Of a DNA stretch of 64,000 bases, positions 32,171 to 43,817 are shown piece after piece (the first letter of the stretch is position 1; each line of letters starts with the position of its first letter). The translations under genes and the position numbers were made by a program. The stretch is taken from contig NC_083694.1 in assembly GCF_033118175.1 (NCBI RefSeq), positions 37,533,608 through 37,597,607 of the forward strand, read 5' to 3'. The stretch is from Dama dama. Lineage: Eukaryota; Chordata; Mammalia; Artiodactyla; Cervidae. The notes beneath the pieces are model-generated. The model was not told the DNA's origin, ran no database searches, and saw only the letters and a program-made list of their open reading frames with translations.

Positions 32171-32584
32171 AAGGAGTGTCACCTTAACTATTGTTAAAGA
32201 GTGTCACCATCACAAGAATGTTACAGCCCATCCCACTCACCTGCCCACTTGGAACCTTGATCTCTTGTCGTTCATCTTTCTCCTCTCCTTCCTCCTCCCC
32301 ACCATCACCATCATAATTTGCCAAGCACCGGCTATGCCAGGTGAGGTGGGCAATAAGAACACTTAATTGCACTGTGTCCTGTAATCCCCACATCACTCCT
32401 TTCAGTCTTGGCTCAATTTTTTTCTTTTCGTTGAAGCTGACTTTCACCCTTTTATTTAAGATTGCAAACCTGACCCCCACACTTCAGTTTCCTGCTGTTT
32501 CTCCCTCTTGGACTTACCTTCTAATATATGCCTGTTTACTACATTTTCTTAGTGTTTAGTTTTTGTTTATATCCTCCTTTAGAA
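32171..32584. other. Unassigned sequence
   Basis: Contains tagcaagcaccggctatgcc-like text near 32320-32345 and a pyrimidine-rich stretch (cttctcctctcc) near 32277-32300. No gene. Confidence 0.45.
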
Positions 32585-32599
32585 TGTAAGTACAGGGGA

Positions 32600-32797
32600 C
32601 TTCCCTGGTGGCCCAGTGGTTCAAAATCTGCCTTCCAATGCATGGAATGGTCAGGGAACTAAGATCCCACATGCTGCTGAGCAACTAAGCCCATAAGTGG
32701 CAAGAACAGGTGCACAAGAACTAGAGAAAGCCTGCACACCACAATAAAGACCTAGCACAGCCAAAATAAATAATAATTTTTTAAAAATGTGAGTTAC
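32600..32797 (+). mobile_element. CHR-type tRNA-Glu SINE with 15-bp target duplication
   Basis: Sense: cttccctggtggcccagtgg, gtcagggaactaagatccca, actagagaaagcctgcaca, aataaagacctagcacagcc, A-rich tail. tgtaagtacagggga (32585-32599) and tgtaaggacagggga (32798-32812) differ at one base. The internal body is shorter than a full-length element. Confidence 0.92.
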
Positions 32798-32849
32798 TGT
32801 AAGGACAGGGGATTTTTTTTTTTAAAAAAAGAAATCTTACTCTCTGTCT

Positions 32850-33105
32850 TTAACATGCATCTTAAGTACCATTAGAATGCCTGGCACATAATAAATGCAC
32901 AAGTATTTCCTCATCTAATGTGTGAATGGTATTGATTGGGGAAAAAAAAAGTGTGACCATAGCAATCCTTATCTTACAGATAAAGAGAATGAATTGATAA
33001 GTTATATAAATTGACTAAGGTGAGAGCTAGTAGGTTTTGGAGTCTGGGTTTGAGTTAGACCCAGACTCTGAAAGCCCAATCTCTTGATCATTTTTCTCTA
33101 CCACT
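32850..33105. repeat. Old L2/MIR-type pieces
   Basis: 32860-32930 has gcctggcacataataaatgc, typical of L2 or MIR 3' ends (sense). 32960-33105 has tatcttacagataaagagaa, gactaaggtgagagctagta and ggagtctgggtttgagttag, an antisense MIR. Confidence 0.65.
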
Positions 33106-33514
33106 CTTGTCACTTAAGTACACTTGGGAATTTTTAAGGAATGTTTCCTATGTGCTCACACACAGAGAAATCCCATTCTTGCCAGGTAGTAGCACAGCTA
33201 GGGGCTTGAAGCCCTTAGATGGCAGAGCTAGGTGGTCTGTGTCAATGGGGAGGAGGAGATCTCTGTTTCCTTTGTGTTCCTCCCTTTTGGAAGCACCCCC
33301 AGAGAAGTGTCTCCTGTAGACTCATACTTCCCAGAGGGTTGGCTCAGTCTTCAATGTGACTTCGAGCTGTGAGAACATGGGCTGGACTAGGTGTGATTGA
33401 AGTAACAGCTGCCATGGTGCAGTCATTCATAGCATCACTTTCCTCTGGCAACTGATGTTTGTAGTTCATGCTGGGGTGTGAATCCATAAACAGTGTCATG
33501 TGATTTTTGAAAAC
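33106..33514. other. Unassigned sequence
   Basis: No gene or repeat recognised. Confidence 0.45.
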
Positions 33515-33529
33515 TCTGAGCAATAAACA

Positions 33530-34432
33530 AACACCTGAAAAGATGCTCAACATTGCTCATTATTAGAGAAATGCAAGTCAAAACCACAATGAGATACCAA
33601 CTCATACCAGTCAGAATGGCCATCATCAAAATGTCTACAAGCAATAAATGCTGGAACGGGTGTGGAGAAAAGGGAATCCTTTTCCATTGCTGGTGGGAGT
33701 GTAAATTGATACAGCCACTATGGAAGACAGGATAGAGATTCCTTAAAAACTAGGAATAAACTACCATATGACCCAGCAATCCCCCGACTGACATATACCC
33801 TGAAGAAACCATAATTGAAAAAGACTCATGTCCCAGTGTTCACTGCAGCACTATTTACAATAGCCAAAACATGGAAACAACATAGATGTCCATTGACCAT
33901 CGATAGATGAATGGATAAAGAAGTTGTGGTGCATGTATACAATTGAATAATACTCAGCCACAAAAAGGAATGCATTTGTGTCCGTTCTGATGAGGTGGAT
34001 GAACCTAAAACCTATTACACAGAGTGAAGTAAGTAAGAAAGAGAAATATAAATATTGTATACTGATGCATATATATGGAATCTAGAAAGATGGTACTGGT
34101 GAATTTATTTGCAGGGCAGCAATGGAGAAACATGAGTACAGACCTATGGACATGGGGGAGGGGAGGAAGGAGAGGGTGAGATGTATGGAGAGAATAACAT
34201 GGAAACTTACATTACCAAATATAAAATAGACAGCCAATGGGAATTTGCTGTATGTCTCAGGGAACTCAAACGGGAGCTCTGTAACAACCTAGAGGGGTGG
34301 GATAGAGAGGTAGATGGGAGGGAGGGGACATGAGTGTACCTATGGCTGATTCTTGTTGCTGTTTGACAGAAAGCAACAAAATTCTGTAACGCAATTATCC
34401 TTCAATTAAAAAATAAATAAATTTTTTAAAAA
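33530..34432 (+). mobile_element. 5'-truncated L1 (0.9 kb) with perfect 15-bp target duplication
   Basis: Sense L1 from the ORF2 C-terminal region (gatgctcaacattgctcatt, tgagataccaactcatacca) through tccattgctggtgggagtg, gtgttcactgcagcactatt and ctgtatgtctcagggaactc to an A-rich end (34408-34432). tctgagcaataaaca is repeated exactly at 33515-33529 and 34433-34447. A small extra repeat (cattgaccatcgat) disturbs ORF2 near 33890-33905. Confidence 0.95.
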
Positions 34433-34447
34433 TCTGAGCAATAAACA

Positions 34448-35154
34448 TAGATCTATTTGTATACAGAAAGAGCTATATTAGCAGTGTTGTGGCTGTTCCC
34501 AGGAGATGAAATGCTGAATAGAGTCTCTGAATCGTGGTTTGACTTTAGTTTTTCTGAGAGTTTATAAGATCCCCTTGGGAAAGTCAGTGGGCAAGATGGT
34601 GACTGAGAAACAGTAGTCACCACATAGGTGACCCCATAGTCATCCTCATCTCGCAGGGCTGTTGTATGGGACCATGCTTTGGGCATCTGATAGAAATGTC
34701 GTCAAATGGAGTGGCTGTGCTATATTTTCTGCTTCTCATCTCACCACCTACATGCAGCCCTCAGGAGCAGGGCAAAACAGGGGCATTCTCTGATATGAAA
34801 AGAGCATCCTCAGCTGGCTGAAGTTGGAGGGATAGAGGAGTTCATAGGAGCTTCGATCAGCACAAGGTCATGACAAGCCAAAACAGATATGAATGTGGAC
34901 CTGGCTTCCCAAGATATTCTGTATTAAAGTTAAAAAAAGATGGTCTGATTGAGGTGAGAGACACAGTGAAGATAGTCCTCATCATATCTGTGTCTTGTAT
35001 CACATTGCTTAAGGTAGACCAGTTGGCTGGATTCCTACCAGGAGTGTAAGGGTCTTTTTGCTTGAGTTCTTTAAGTGGGATAAGATGGCAGGAGTTTGTC
35101 ACATTCAACATCCACTATGGACCGCCCCTCACTCAGTGTTCTTTTTGGTTAAAA
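34448..35154. other. Unassigned sequence
   Basis: No gene or clear repeat. Frames of 77-84 codons on the minus strand have no recognisable domain. Confidence 0.45.
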
Positions 35155-35362
35155 TGTTTATTTTTTATTGGGGTATAGCTGATCAACAATGTTGTGATGG
35201 TTTCAGGTGAACTGAAGGGACTCAGCCATACATATACATATCCATTCTCCCCCAAACTTACCTCCCATCCAGGCTGCTGCATAACTTGGAGCAGAGTTCC
35301 CTGTGTTATACAGTAGGTCCTTGTTGGTTATTCATTTTAAATATAGCAGTGTGTAACTTACA
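35155..35362 (-). mobile_element. L1 3' UTR fragment, antisense
   Basis: ttttattggggtatagctga, tcaacaatgttgtgatggtt, gactcagccatacatataca, gagcagagttccctgtgtta, cagtaggtccttgttggtt. Only the L1 3' UTR. Confidence 0.85.
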
Positions 35363-36889
35363 GTTGCTGTGGGGAAGAGTGGGGAAAGAGATAGTTAGGG
35401 AGTTTGGGATGGACAATTACTCAGTATTTCGGAATAGGCGCCGACACCCCCAACTGTACCTGTGTCCTCCAGATCCAGAGTCTCTCTGTTCTCTTTTCAG
35501 AGAACAAATCTTCAGATTTCTGCAAAATTAGGAAAAATGAAACAGAGAAGATGAGGGAACCTAGGGACTCTTAACAGCTTTTAAGATAGTGTTTCACTCA
35601 GGCTTCCTTATTGCAGACATCCCTTTGGCTCCAAGTTCCAGAGACCTTGGGGCTTCTGGTTCATGAGAATTTTGCAGGTTCTGTGATGTTAACTGGGTTG
35701 ATTCTCCCCATCTTGTCTACTGTCAGGATGGGACCTGGTGAGTTAGTTATCACTTGCCCATCTCTTGCTAGCTTCCAGACTGTGGAGTTGGAGTCTCTTT
35801 GGTTCTCCCATTGTTATGGATTTGGGTCTTGTTAAAGCTCCCTTTACTGCAGTTCTGGTTTTAGGAAGGGTTGAAAGTAGATAGGTGTGTTAAGCCATCC
35901 ACCTTAGCCCTTAACCTAGACCCTCTCCAAATACAACTTCTTTCTTTTGCTGGGAACTCATTTGATCTTCAGGGGGACTCACCTGCTGGCTATCAAGGTA
36001 AAAAAAAAAAAAAATTTGATAACTTAATCAGTTCCTTTAGATAATACTCAGTCTCCCTATGGGAAAAATGCATTCTCTCTGGTTGCTCCCTTTTCCTCCT
36101 GTGTTTCTCCCATGTATCTACACATGTGGGGAAGGAGGTCTGAGAAGAGGACTTTGGGTCTTTGGGTCCCATGATCTCTGGAATCCAAGTGAGGTTCCTG
36201 TTTACCTGGCTGCTCTTTGCTTTGCTGTCATTTTCTTGTGCAGTTGGTGACTCTCATCTTGCTGCCCCATTTCTCTCCTGGTTTCTCAGAACCTGGCTGC
36301 GCCCCTTGGATTGGGATGGCTTATACCTGGTTCTGCAGGCCTGAGTCTCCGCCATGTGCTACTGCTGGTCCACTGGCCCACAGGTCCTCCTCAGAATCAG
36401 TAATAAGGCCACTGTCACTGGGGAATCAGTGGTTGATCTGTGGGTTTTGCCTCACCCCCCACAGGCCATGAGAACCAAAACTTTGGAAAGCTAAACTTTT
36501 GAGATCTCCTCCTCCCTGGGCCTCCTAATTGATGTGGTCATATGCCAGGTTGGTGCAGGAGGTAATTATTTTTCAAGTCAAGTGGGGCACAGAAACTCCT
36601 CCTGACCACAATGTTACCTGACTGTACCTCCCCCTCTAGGGGCCAAAGCCTGGAAGGGGGCAGTTGGGACACATGTGGTTAACAGTCTTCCTCTTCTGCC
36701 TCCCCCAAATTTCTTTTATTTAAAAATGAAGTGAGGATGACTTTTTCTCTTACCTCCTGAGTCATTTATTCCTTTTATCTTTGTGCATCAAGCCTCCCCA
36801 GGGACTTGCCCATCATTGGTCCAGGGTTCTATCATTCCCACATCACAGGTGATCTATATAAATGTTGGGTTAAGGGGCTTTATTTCCTC
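35363..36889. other. Unique or unrecognised sequence
   Basis: 1.5 kb without a recognised gene or repeat. Overlapping plus-strand frames of 60-84 codons (36059-36471) have no domain I know. An A-run lies at 36000-36014. Confidence 0.45.
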
Positions 36890-36976
36890 CGTATGGACTC
36901 TGTAGCCCACCAGGTTCCTCTGTCCATGGGATTCTCTAGGCAAGAATACTGGATTGGGTTGCCATGCCCTCCTCAG
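36890..36976 (-). mobile_element. Bov-A fragment, antisense
   Basis: gtatggactctgtagcccac, caggttcctctgtccatggg, ggcaagaatactggattggg. Lacks the tRNA head. Confidence 0.88.
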
Positions 36977-37416
36977 GAAAATAAAAATTGTCTTCTGAAT
37001 AAATCTATTTTGTATATCAGAAAATGAATATTTGCTCATTTCCCCCCTTTGCATTCTTTTTGTAAAGTATTCCAGTATCTTCCCAGAGAAATGAACTCCT
37101 TGGACTGACCTAGTCAAAAAAGGGAAAAGAGAGAAGCAGGTATTTTTTCAAAATATTACACACTGCACTTGTGATATAATTACATTACTGTAGGTTGAAA
37201 AGAATCAGAAAACCTGGGACTGGTTAAGCACTGAGTTCCTGAGAAGGTCTTGAGCTGTGGGATTCTGGTTCCTGGAACAGAATTTGGGGCAGAAGCTGAC
37301 CACATGAATATTAGCTTATGAGGTTAGACCATTTCTAAACATCTTTCATTGTAAAATCGGAGTGATTAAATGAGAACTTTGCAAAGCACTTATAAGAGCT
37401 TCATCGATCGTTCTCA
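36977..37416. other. Unassigned sequence
   Basis: Nothing recognised; tail end near 37325-37395 might be a scrap of MIR but is not convincing. Confidence 0.4.
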
Positions 37417-37424
37417 CCATTACT

Positions 37425-37650
37425 GATACATGCATGCATGCTTAGTTACTTCAGTCATCTCCGACTCTTTGCAACCGTATGGACTGTAGCCCACCAGGTT
37501 CCTCTGTCCATGGGATTCTCTAGGCAAGAATACTGGAGTAGGTTGCCCTGCCCTCCTCCAGGGGATCTTCCCAACCCAGGGATCAAACCTACATCTCTTA
37601 TGTCTCCTGCACTGCGTGCAAATTCTTTACCCACTGAGCCATCTTGGAAG
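37425..37650 (-). mobile_element. Bov-tA SINE with 8-bp target duplication
   Basis: Antisense: tgcttagttacttcagtc, ggactgtagcccaccaggtt, aagaatactggagtaggttg, aacccagggatcaaacctac, tttacccactgagccatctt. The repeat ccattact at 37417-37424 and 37651-37658 flanks it. Confidence 0.92.
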
Positions 37651-37658
37651 CCATTACT

Positions 37659-38094
37659 AGCACCACCTCTATTAAGGCTGCATTCAGCAGAAGTCTATTG
37701 TTTTGATTTGAAACATTTCAAATGTTGTAGTCTTGCTAATTTAGGGTGCTCCCTTTCCAAATGATCTAGAAACAGTGGAAACATCTTTGAACTGGGAGAT
37801 AAAACGTTGCAGAGAGAAGCCAACACAGTAAGGAATTTCAGAAATAATTAATGGTAACACACTGATGAACAAATGAGTGGTTTGGCTGGAGATGTCACCT
37901 TGGACAAAACTTGCCCAAACGTTGTCAACCTTGGTCTACTTTCGTTTTTGACATTTGTTTAAAGTCTCCAAGTTGGCGAATATTTTGTTCAGGTGGACTT
38001 ACAGGGTGAAAGAACTTCTATAAATATGAAAAAAAAATTTTTAACTCTTAGCTAATTCCATGGAATAAATAAAATGACTAGATTTTTGTATGTA
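37659..38094. other. Unassigned sequence
   Basis: No gene or repeat recognised. An A-run is at 38030-38038. Confidence 0.45.
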
Positions 38095-38290
38095 TATATA
38101 TATACATACACATATATTAATTTGAAGTATTATCGATTACAATGTTATGTTAGTTTCAAGTGTGCAACACAGTGATTCACATATATGTGTGTGTGTGTGC
38201 ATGCGTGTGTGTATATATTTACTTTTTCAGATGATTTTCCCTTATAGGTTATTATAAAATATTGATTATTTTCCCCTGTGCTATGTTAAA
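38095..38290 (-). mobile_element. L1 3' UTR fragment, antisense, with (TG)n
   Basis: aatgttatgttagtttcaag, tgtgcaacacagtgattcac, cccttataggttattataaa and ttcccctgtgctatg match L1 3' UTR antisense. (TA)n and (TG)n runs lie inside and at its left edge. Confidence 0.78.
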
Positions 38291-38511
38291 ATGACTAGTT
38301 TGATATGTTTAACTTAAAACATTTAGAAAATGCTGAATATGCCAAAATCTTAAAGGTTATTATTAGGCTATGGAATTTTGAGTGATTTTTAATACTTTTC
38401 TTTCCCCTATGAACTCTCCAAGCTTTCTTTATGATACCTGTTACTCAGATCATCAGAGAAAATGAGAAATGGAAAAGCAAAATGATACCATAGAACTGAA
38501 TTTTGTATCTT

Positions 38512-38717
38512 TTTTAAAAAAATATTTTTATTTATTTATTTGGCTGTGCCAGGTCTTAGTTATAGAATAGAGGATCTTCATTGCTGCACACAGAATCTTC
38601 TGGTTGGGGCAGGCAAATTCTTAGTTGCGGTGTGTGAGATCTAGTTCCCTGATCGGAGATCAAACCCAGGCTCCCTGCACCGTGAGCAGTCTTAAAACTG
38701 GTCCACCAGGGAAGTCC
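38512..38717 (-). mobile_element. CHR-type tRNA-Glu SINE with target duplication
   Basis: Antisense: tttatttatttggctgtgcc, aggtcttagttatagaatag, ttcttagttgcggtgtgtga, gatctagttccctgatcgga, gtccaccagggaagtccct. The 16-bp repeats ctgaattttgtatctt (38496-38511) and ctgagttttatatctt (38718-38733) differ at two bases. Confidence 0.92.
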
Positions 38718-38733
38718 CTGAGTTTTATATCTT

Positions 38734-39139
38734 AAGATAATTGATCCTAAGGCTCGTTTCCTATTTCACCATTCCATGTGAGCACACATACATTTTTAAA
38801 TTATAATTTGGAATAGCTCAGTTTACACAAAATATCATACTAACCTCCTAGCAATATGATTGTTGCTAAAGATTAGTTTAGAAACAGAGATCAGTGCAAG
38901 TTGCTGCATTTCATCAATGTGTTAAACTTAAAACAAGGGAATCTGATAAGAATGTTATTCTTGGGTTTAAAGGAATAGTTGAAGATTGTGTATATGTATA
39001 TAAAACATATATTTGTGTATACATGTGTGTATGCATGCAATCACTCACATATGCACAAGATATAATATGCAAGTCAAAATAAAAAGAGATTTTGAGAAAT
39101 GAAGCAAGTCTTTCTCTGTAAAAGGAGAAGAGTGCCTCT
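38734..39139. other. Unassigned sequence with (TA/TG) stretch
   Basis: No gene. A mixed (TA)/(TG) stretch lies at 38988-39045. Confidence 0.45.
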
Positions 39140-39512
39140 AAGGTCTCCACCAGCTACAGAATTCTCTTTGTCTGTGATTCAGACCAGAACTATATAGCAT
39201 CAGTATTCATTGGAAGGACTAATGCTGAAGCTGAAGCTCTAATACTTTGACCACCTGATGGGAAGAGCTGACTCATTAGAAAAGACCCTGATGCTGAGAA
39301 AAATTGAAGGCAGGAGGAGAAGGGGATGACAGAGGATGGCATCACCGACTTGATGGACATGAGTTTGAGCAAGCTCCGGGAGTTGATGATGGACAGGGAA
39401 GCCTGGCAGGCCGCAGTTCATGAGGTCTCAGAGTCGGACACGACTGAGCGACTGAATTGAAGGTCTCTGCCAGCTGCAGAATTCTCTTTTTCCGTGATTC
39501 AAACCAGAACTA
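39140..39512 (+). mobile_element. BovB 3' fragment between 53-bp direct repeats
   Basis: BovB sense 3' end at about 39203-39459 (attcattggaaggactaatg, gctgactcattagaaaag, gacagaggatggcatcaccg, cggacacgactgagcgactg). It is flanked by copies 39140-39192 and 39460-39512 of a segment beginning aaggtctc and ending accagaacta, about 89% identical (6 differences in 53). The flanks are much longer than a usual target duplication. Confidence 0.88.
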
Positions 39513-39974
39513 CCCGTGGGAGAAAGTTGAGAAAAACTCATGACTGGCCACATGGTGGTGCAGTGACTCCTCACAGAAATAGTGGTGCCCAGCTTCCAGA
39601 AAGCAAATCATTACACCCCAAAGTTGAGTTATTCCAGGAGATGCCTGACCAGTTGGACAAGCATCAGGTTCCTGGCAGGAGCAGAAACTTCATCATCTTC
39701 CCGTACACAGAGATGTGGCTAGAATTCTGCCAAAGTCAGTGCCGATGCATGTGACTTTATTCTCTTCTGGTCTTGTGACTGCTTTCTCTTGCTCTCCTTA
39801 AAGCAATGAATTAAATAATGACTAGTTTACTACCTGCCTCTATAATAATTTTTCCTTTAGCCTGAGTCAGCCGTCTCTTGGCCCTGCCTCCCCACTATTT
39901 GTGTTCTACTTCTTCTCCTTTCCTTCTCAGCTAAGTTAACACTGCCATGTCTGTGCTTCATCTACTCTCCCACT
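39513..39974. other. Unassigned sequence
   Basis: No gene or recognised repeat. Confidence 0.45.
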
Positions 39975-41690
39975 CACCTCAGTTTACAGTCCACACTCGC
40001 TTTTGCAGGTCATCAGTGAACTTTACGTTGCCATGCCAGAGGATGCTTCTGCAGTCCTTATCCATACACCCCATCCTAAAGCTCTGGCCTTTACTTCCTT
40101 GACTCTAATTTGTCCTGGTGGTCCTCCTAATTCCTTGGTGAGTCCTTTCTGGTCTTCTTGAACTCTTCCTTTTGTGCATATCCATTGACCATTAGTGTAT
40201 CCCAGGGTTACAAAGCTGGAGGCTATTATACAGAGTGAAGTCAGTCAGAAAAATAAAAAATGCTGTATATTAGTGCATATATATGGAATTTAGAAAGATA
40301 GTAAGAATGATGCTACATGCAGGGCAGCAAGGGAGACGCGAATGTAGAGAATAGACTTTTGGACTCAGGGAGAGAAGGCAAGGGTGGGACAATGAGCGAG
40401 AATAGCATTGAAACATTTACATTGCCATTTGGTAAATAGATGACCAGTGCAAGTTCAATGCATGGAGCAGGGCACTCAAAGCCAGTGTTCTGGGCCAACC
40501 CACAGGGATGGGGGAGGGGGGTTCGGGATGTGGGGGGATACATGTAAACCTGTGGCTGAGTCATGTTGATGGATGGCAAAAACCATCACAATATTGTAAA
40601 GTAATTATCCTCCAATTAAAACAAATAAATTGAAAAAAAATTTTAAAATGTATTTCTGTTTGTGCACACTTTGCTTGGGCAATCTCATCACTGTCATTAT
40701 TTTATCCATCAGTGGAATAATGATCAATGCCATATTTTTATCTTTAGCTTTAACTGTTGTTCTCTACTCACCACCGTCAGTCCTCACCATCAACCCCCAC
40801 CCCCATCCCTTACAATGCTGCGTGGCTTCTTTATCGCTAGTTTACTGGCACCACCATCTAGTTGCCCAAACCAGGGACTTAAAGAGTCATGTGAGATTTC
40901 TCATTTCCCTAAATCTTCTATGTCTAGACAATCAGCAACTTTAGCTCTTAAATATTTTTTCAAATCTGTGTTTTTAGCCCTTTCCCTTATATCAGTGATG
41001 TCGTGCAGGCCCTTAGCCTCTCTTTCTTGGTGCAATGTAATATGTAGTCAATCTCCTCTCTTCTGTCTTGCTTCCCTTCAATTTAGCCTCTACAGTGTAG
41101 AGAGAATACTCTACAAAACCACATCATTTAACCTCCTTCTTTAAACAATTTTAGTGGCTCCTCATCATTTACAGATCAGAGTGCAGAGCTCTTACTATAG
41201 TTTACATAGCCCTACATGCCTGGCTTATCCCCTCTGGGTGATTCCTGAATTCTCTCTCACCAGTTCTTGTTCTCAACATTACCGCCTAATAATACTGCCT
41301 CTAGTTCCTCACTGCTTCCCCATTGTCTGTGTCTCTGGATTTATTTATTTTGTTCCCTTTGTCTCAAACTCTCCTCCTATTTCACTTTGTCTTAATAGCT
41401 CTTACTCATCTTTTAATGTTCTTGTCACATGATATCTTTCTGGGATGTTTTCCTGGAAACCCAGTTGGACTAAATGCCCCTCTTTCTCACTCTCATAGCA
41501 CTGTGTTTAGCTCCAACCTAGAACTTCCCAAGTTTTAATAAAATGGTATATTTTGATATGCACTTGTCCACTTCAGTGGGCACGAGCTCCTTGAGAGGAG
41601 GGGTCACATCTGCTTATTTTTCTCACCGCAAGTTCCTAGCACAGGGATTTGTGTACAATGAGTGTTTGATAAATTTTTATTGAACAAGAT
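39975..41690 (+). mobile_element. L2 LINE remnant, sense, interrupted by L1
   Basis: Diverged L2 in two parts (39975-40204 and 40660-41690). Landmarks: gtcatcagtgaactttacgt and cttcctttgactctaatttg-like text near the RT region, then cctccttctttaaacaattt, agtggctcctcatcatttac, tacatagccctacatgcctg, gagctccttgagaggagggg and cctagcacagggatttgtgt, then tttgataaatttttattgaa at the extreme 3' end. An ancient LINE; coding ability is lost. Frames such as 40662-41144 are by-products. Confidence 0.75.
40205..40645 (+). mobile_element. L1 3' end inserted in L2
   Basis: Sense L1: ggctattatacagagtgaag, tgcagggcagcaagggag, catttacattgccatttgg-type text, cctgtggctgagtcatgttg, atggcaaaaaccatcacaat, aagtaattatcctccaatta, A-rich end to 40645. 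No clear target duplication. Confidence 0.88.
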
Positions 41691-41759
41691 TTAAGATTTC
41701 TTGAACCTCAGAGTCCTTGAGGGTGCTCTCTGAAGTCTGCTCTAGTTCTAAGAAAATTA

Positions 41760-42070
41760 AATATGGTTTTAGTTGGGGCCAACTTCCTGGAAAAGAGAAG
41801 ACTTGAGCTGTGCTGTGAAGAATTGGGTGGATGGTGTTTGAACGATAATCAGACAGAACACTACCATTATGTTTCTGACACAGAGTAGGGGGAGATGAGT
41901 TTGAGTTGGTAGAATTGGCTTATTAGAAACTTCTAATGAGGGGCAGGTAGATTTGGGCTTTTCTACCCAGGCAGAGGAAGCACTTGAGATTTTTGAGCAG
42001 AGGAGTGATATTTTCAGAGCCATCCTGCAGGAAGAAAAATCCAGCACAAGATGCAAAACCAACTAAGTGG
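41760..42070 (-). repeat. Possible L2 remnant, antisense
   Basis: gcagaggaagcacttgagat, tttttgagcagaggagtgat and ttcagagccatcctgcagga resemble the antisense of the L2 RT-to-3' region. Weak. Confidence 0.45.
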
Positions 42071-43087
42071 GAAACAGGTGGGAATCAGTGAGGCCAAGGG
42101 GAAATCAAGGCTGTTCAACAGGTGCCAGATGCTGAGGGCATGGACCAGAGTGGGAGTTGTGTGAAGGAAAAAAAAAAAAAAAAAGAGTTTGAGCCATTAG
42201 AGGAAAAATGAACAAAGACTGATTGCATGTCATAAAAACAGAGAGCAAAGAGTCATGACATTTTCAGATACAGCAGCATAAAGTTGGGGATACAATGAAC
42301 CAAAAAAGGAATTTGGAGAGGAATGATGGCTTATGGGCAGCAGGTGACTTTAGTTTCAAATCTTGGAACTTGAGATGATGAAACATTGCAATACTTCATA
42401 GGTCCTAGGTATGCTTAAGAGATGCTGAATGCATTTGAGTGGTTGAATGAATGAATGAATGGAATTTTAATGAAAGGTTTCATCAGGCAGATGAAATCTC
42501 TGACCCTGAAATCTCACACTACTCTCTTGTTGGGTAGACCATGTCTGGAACTGTGACTTAGATTTATAAATTATCAACTTAGAGTTGTGAGAACTACTTG
42601 AGTACGTGAATTTCTGAAGGAAGATTTAGCGGGGGAGAGAAATGCAGAGGACTCAGGTGTGAGCCTGGGGTGCTTTCTTTCTTTGAAAGTAAACAGAAGA
42701 TCCATTGAAAGCCAATGAGTGTGTTAGGTTAGCTAGATACAGATCTGTTGCTCTGAGCCTGAATAGTCTATAACACAGTTACACAGCTCTCAAATAGAAC
42801 AGAGTTGTTGGAACCTATCAGAAAACAAATCTGCAGTCATAAAAACTATTTTTCAACATATATGGCATATAAGTAGTCAGAATATATGAAAGTTTTTGTA
42901 GGTTAATAAGAGAAAAATGAATATTCCAACAGAAAAATGGGCAGGAGGCATAAGCAGGAAATTTCAAAGACAAATATAAAAGTACAAGAAATATGCAAAG
43001 GTGTATTCAAGTGCACTGGAAATAAAAATAATATGACTTTGCTCTTAGCAAGTAGAAAAATTTTTAGTTAAAAAGCAATACCCATAG
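42071..43087. other. Unassigned sequence with A-run and (ATGA)n
   Basis: A run of A at 42168-42184 and a short (GAAT)n run at 42445-42461. The rest shows no gene or clear repeat. Confidence 0.45.
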
Positions 43088-43312
43088 TGCTTCACAGGTG
43101 GCTCTAGCAGTAAAGAACCTGCCTGCCAAGGCAGGAGATGTAAGAACTGTGGGTTCGATCCCTGGGTCAGGAAGATCCTCTAGAGGACAGCATGGAAACC
43201 CACTCTAGTATTCTTGCCTAGAGAATTCCACGGACAGAGGAGTCTGGTGGGCTACAGTCCATAGGGTTGCAAAGAGTCGAACATGACTGAAGCGACTTGG
43301 CACATACACATG
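43088..43312 (+). mobile_element. Bov-tA SINE
   Basis: Sense: gtgcttcacaggtggctcta, gtaaagaacctgcctgccaa, gggttcgatccctgggtcag, agtattcttgcctagagaat, catgactgaagcgacttgg. Confidence 0.92.
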
Positions 43313-43817
43313 CACCCAGAGTTAGCAATGGTATGGGAATCAGACACTTTGTGGAAAAGTAAACTAATGAAAACCCTCTGGATGCCAGTCTGGTGATAAT
43401 GATTATATTTAATGCATTGATTTAGTTCCATGAGTTCTTGAAATTTGAAATAATAATTGCTTTGCACTGATATAAATGTATGTGTTTATTTCAACTTTGC
43501 TTACAGTTATACAAGGTATAATATAAACTCCTTGTCGCTGATCTTAGTAGTTATTAAAGTGAACCTGTACATTGAATTGTTTTTAACTATCATTCTGAAT
43601 ATCTGGCATTGCAACTCTCATAATTGTAACTAACTCTTATGTTATGCTCAGACAAGTTGATTATTTTCATCTGGTATTTAATTTGATTTATTTATGACAT
43701 CTAGCTTTTCTCATTTACAATTGCACTTCCTCTCCTTCAAAATTCTCTATCAGCTTCATTCTTGTTGAATCTCATTTTGATGGGGTGAACTATCTAGTCT
43801 CCTCTTTTCTCTTCCTA
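43313..43817. other. Unassigned sequence
   Basis: No gene or clear repeat. Confidence 0.4.

Noticed and set aside
39494..39754. 86-codon frame in unassigned sequence
   Set aside because: No recognisable domain, no splice or promoter context that I can support.
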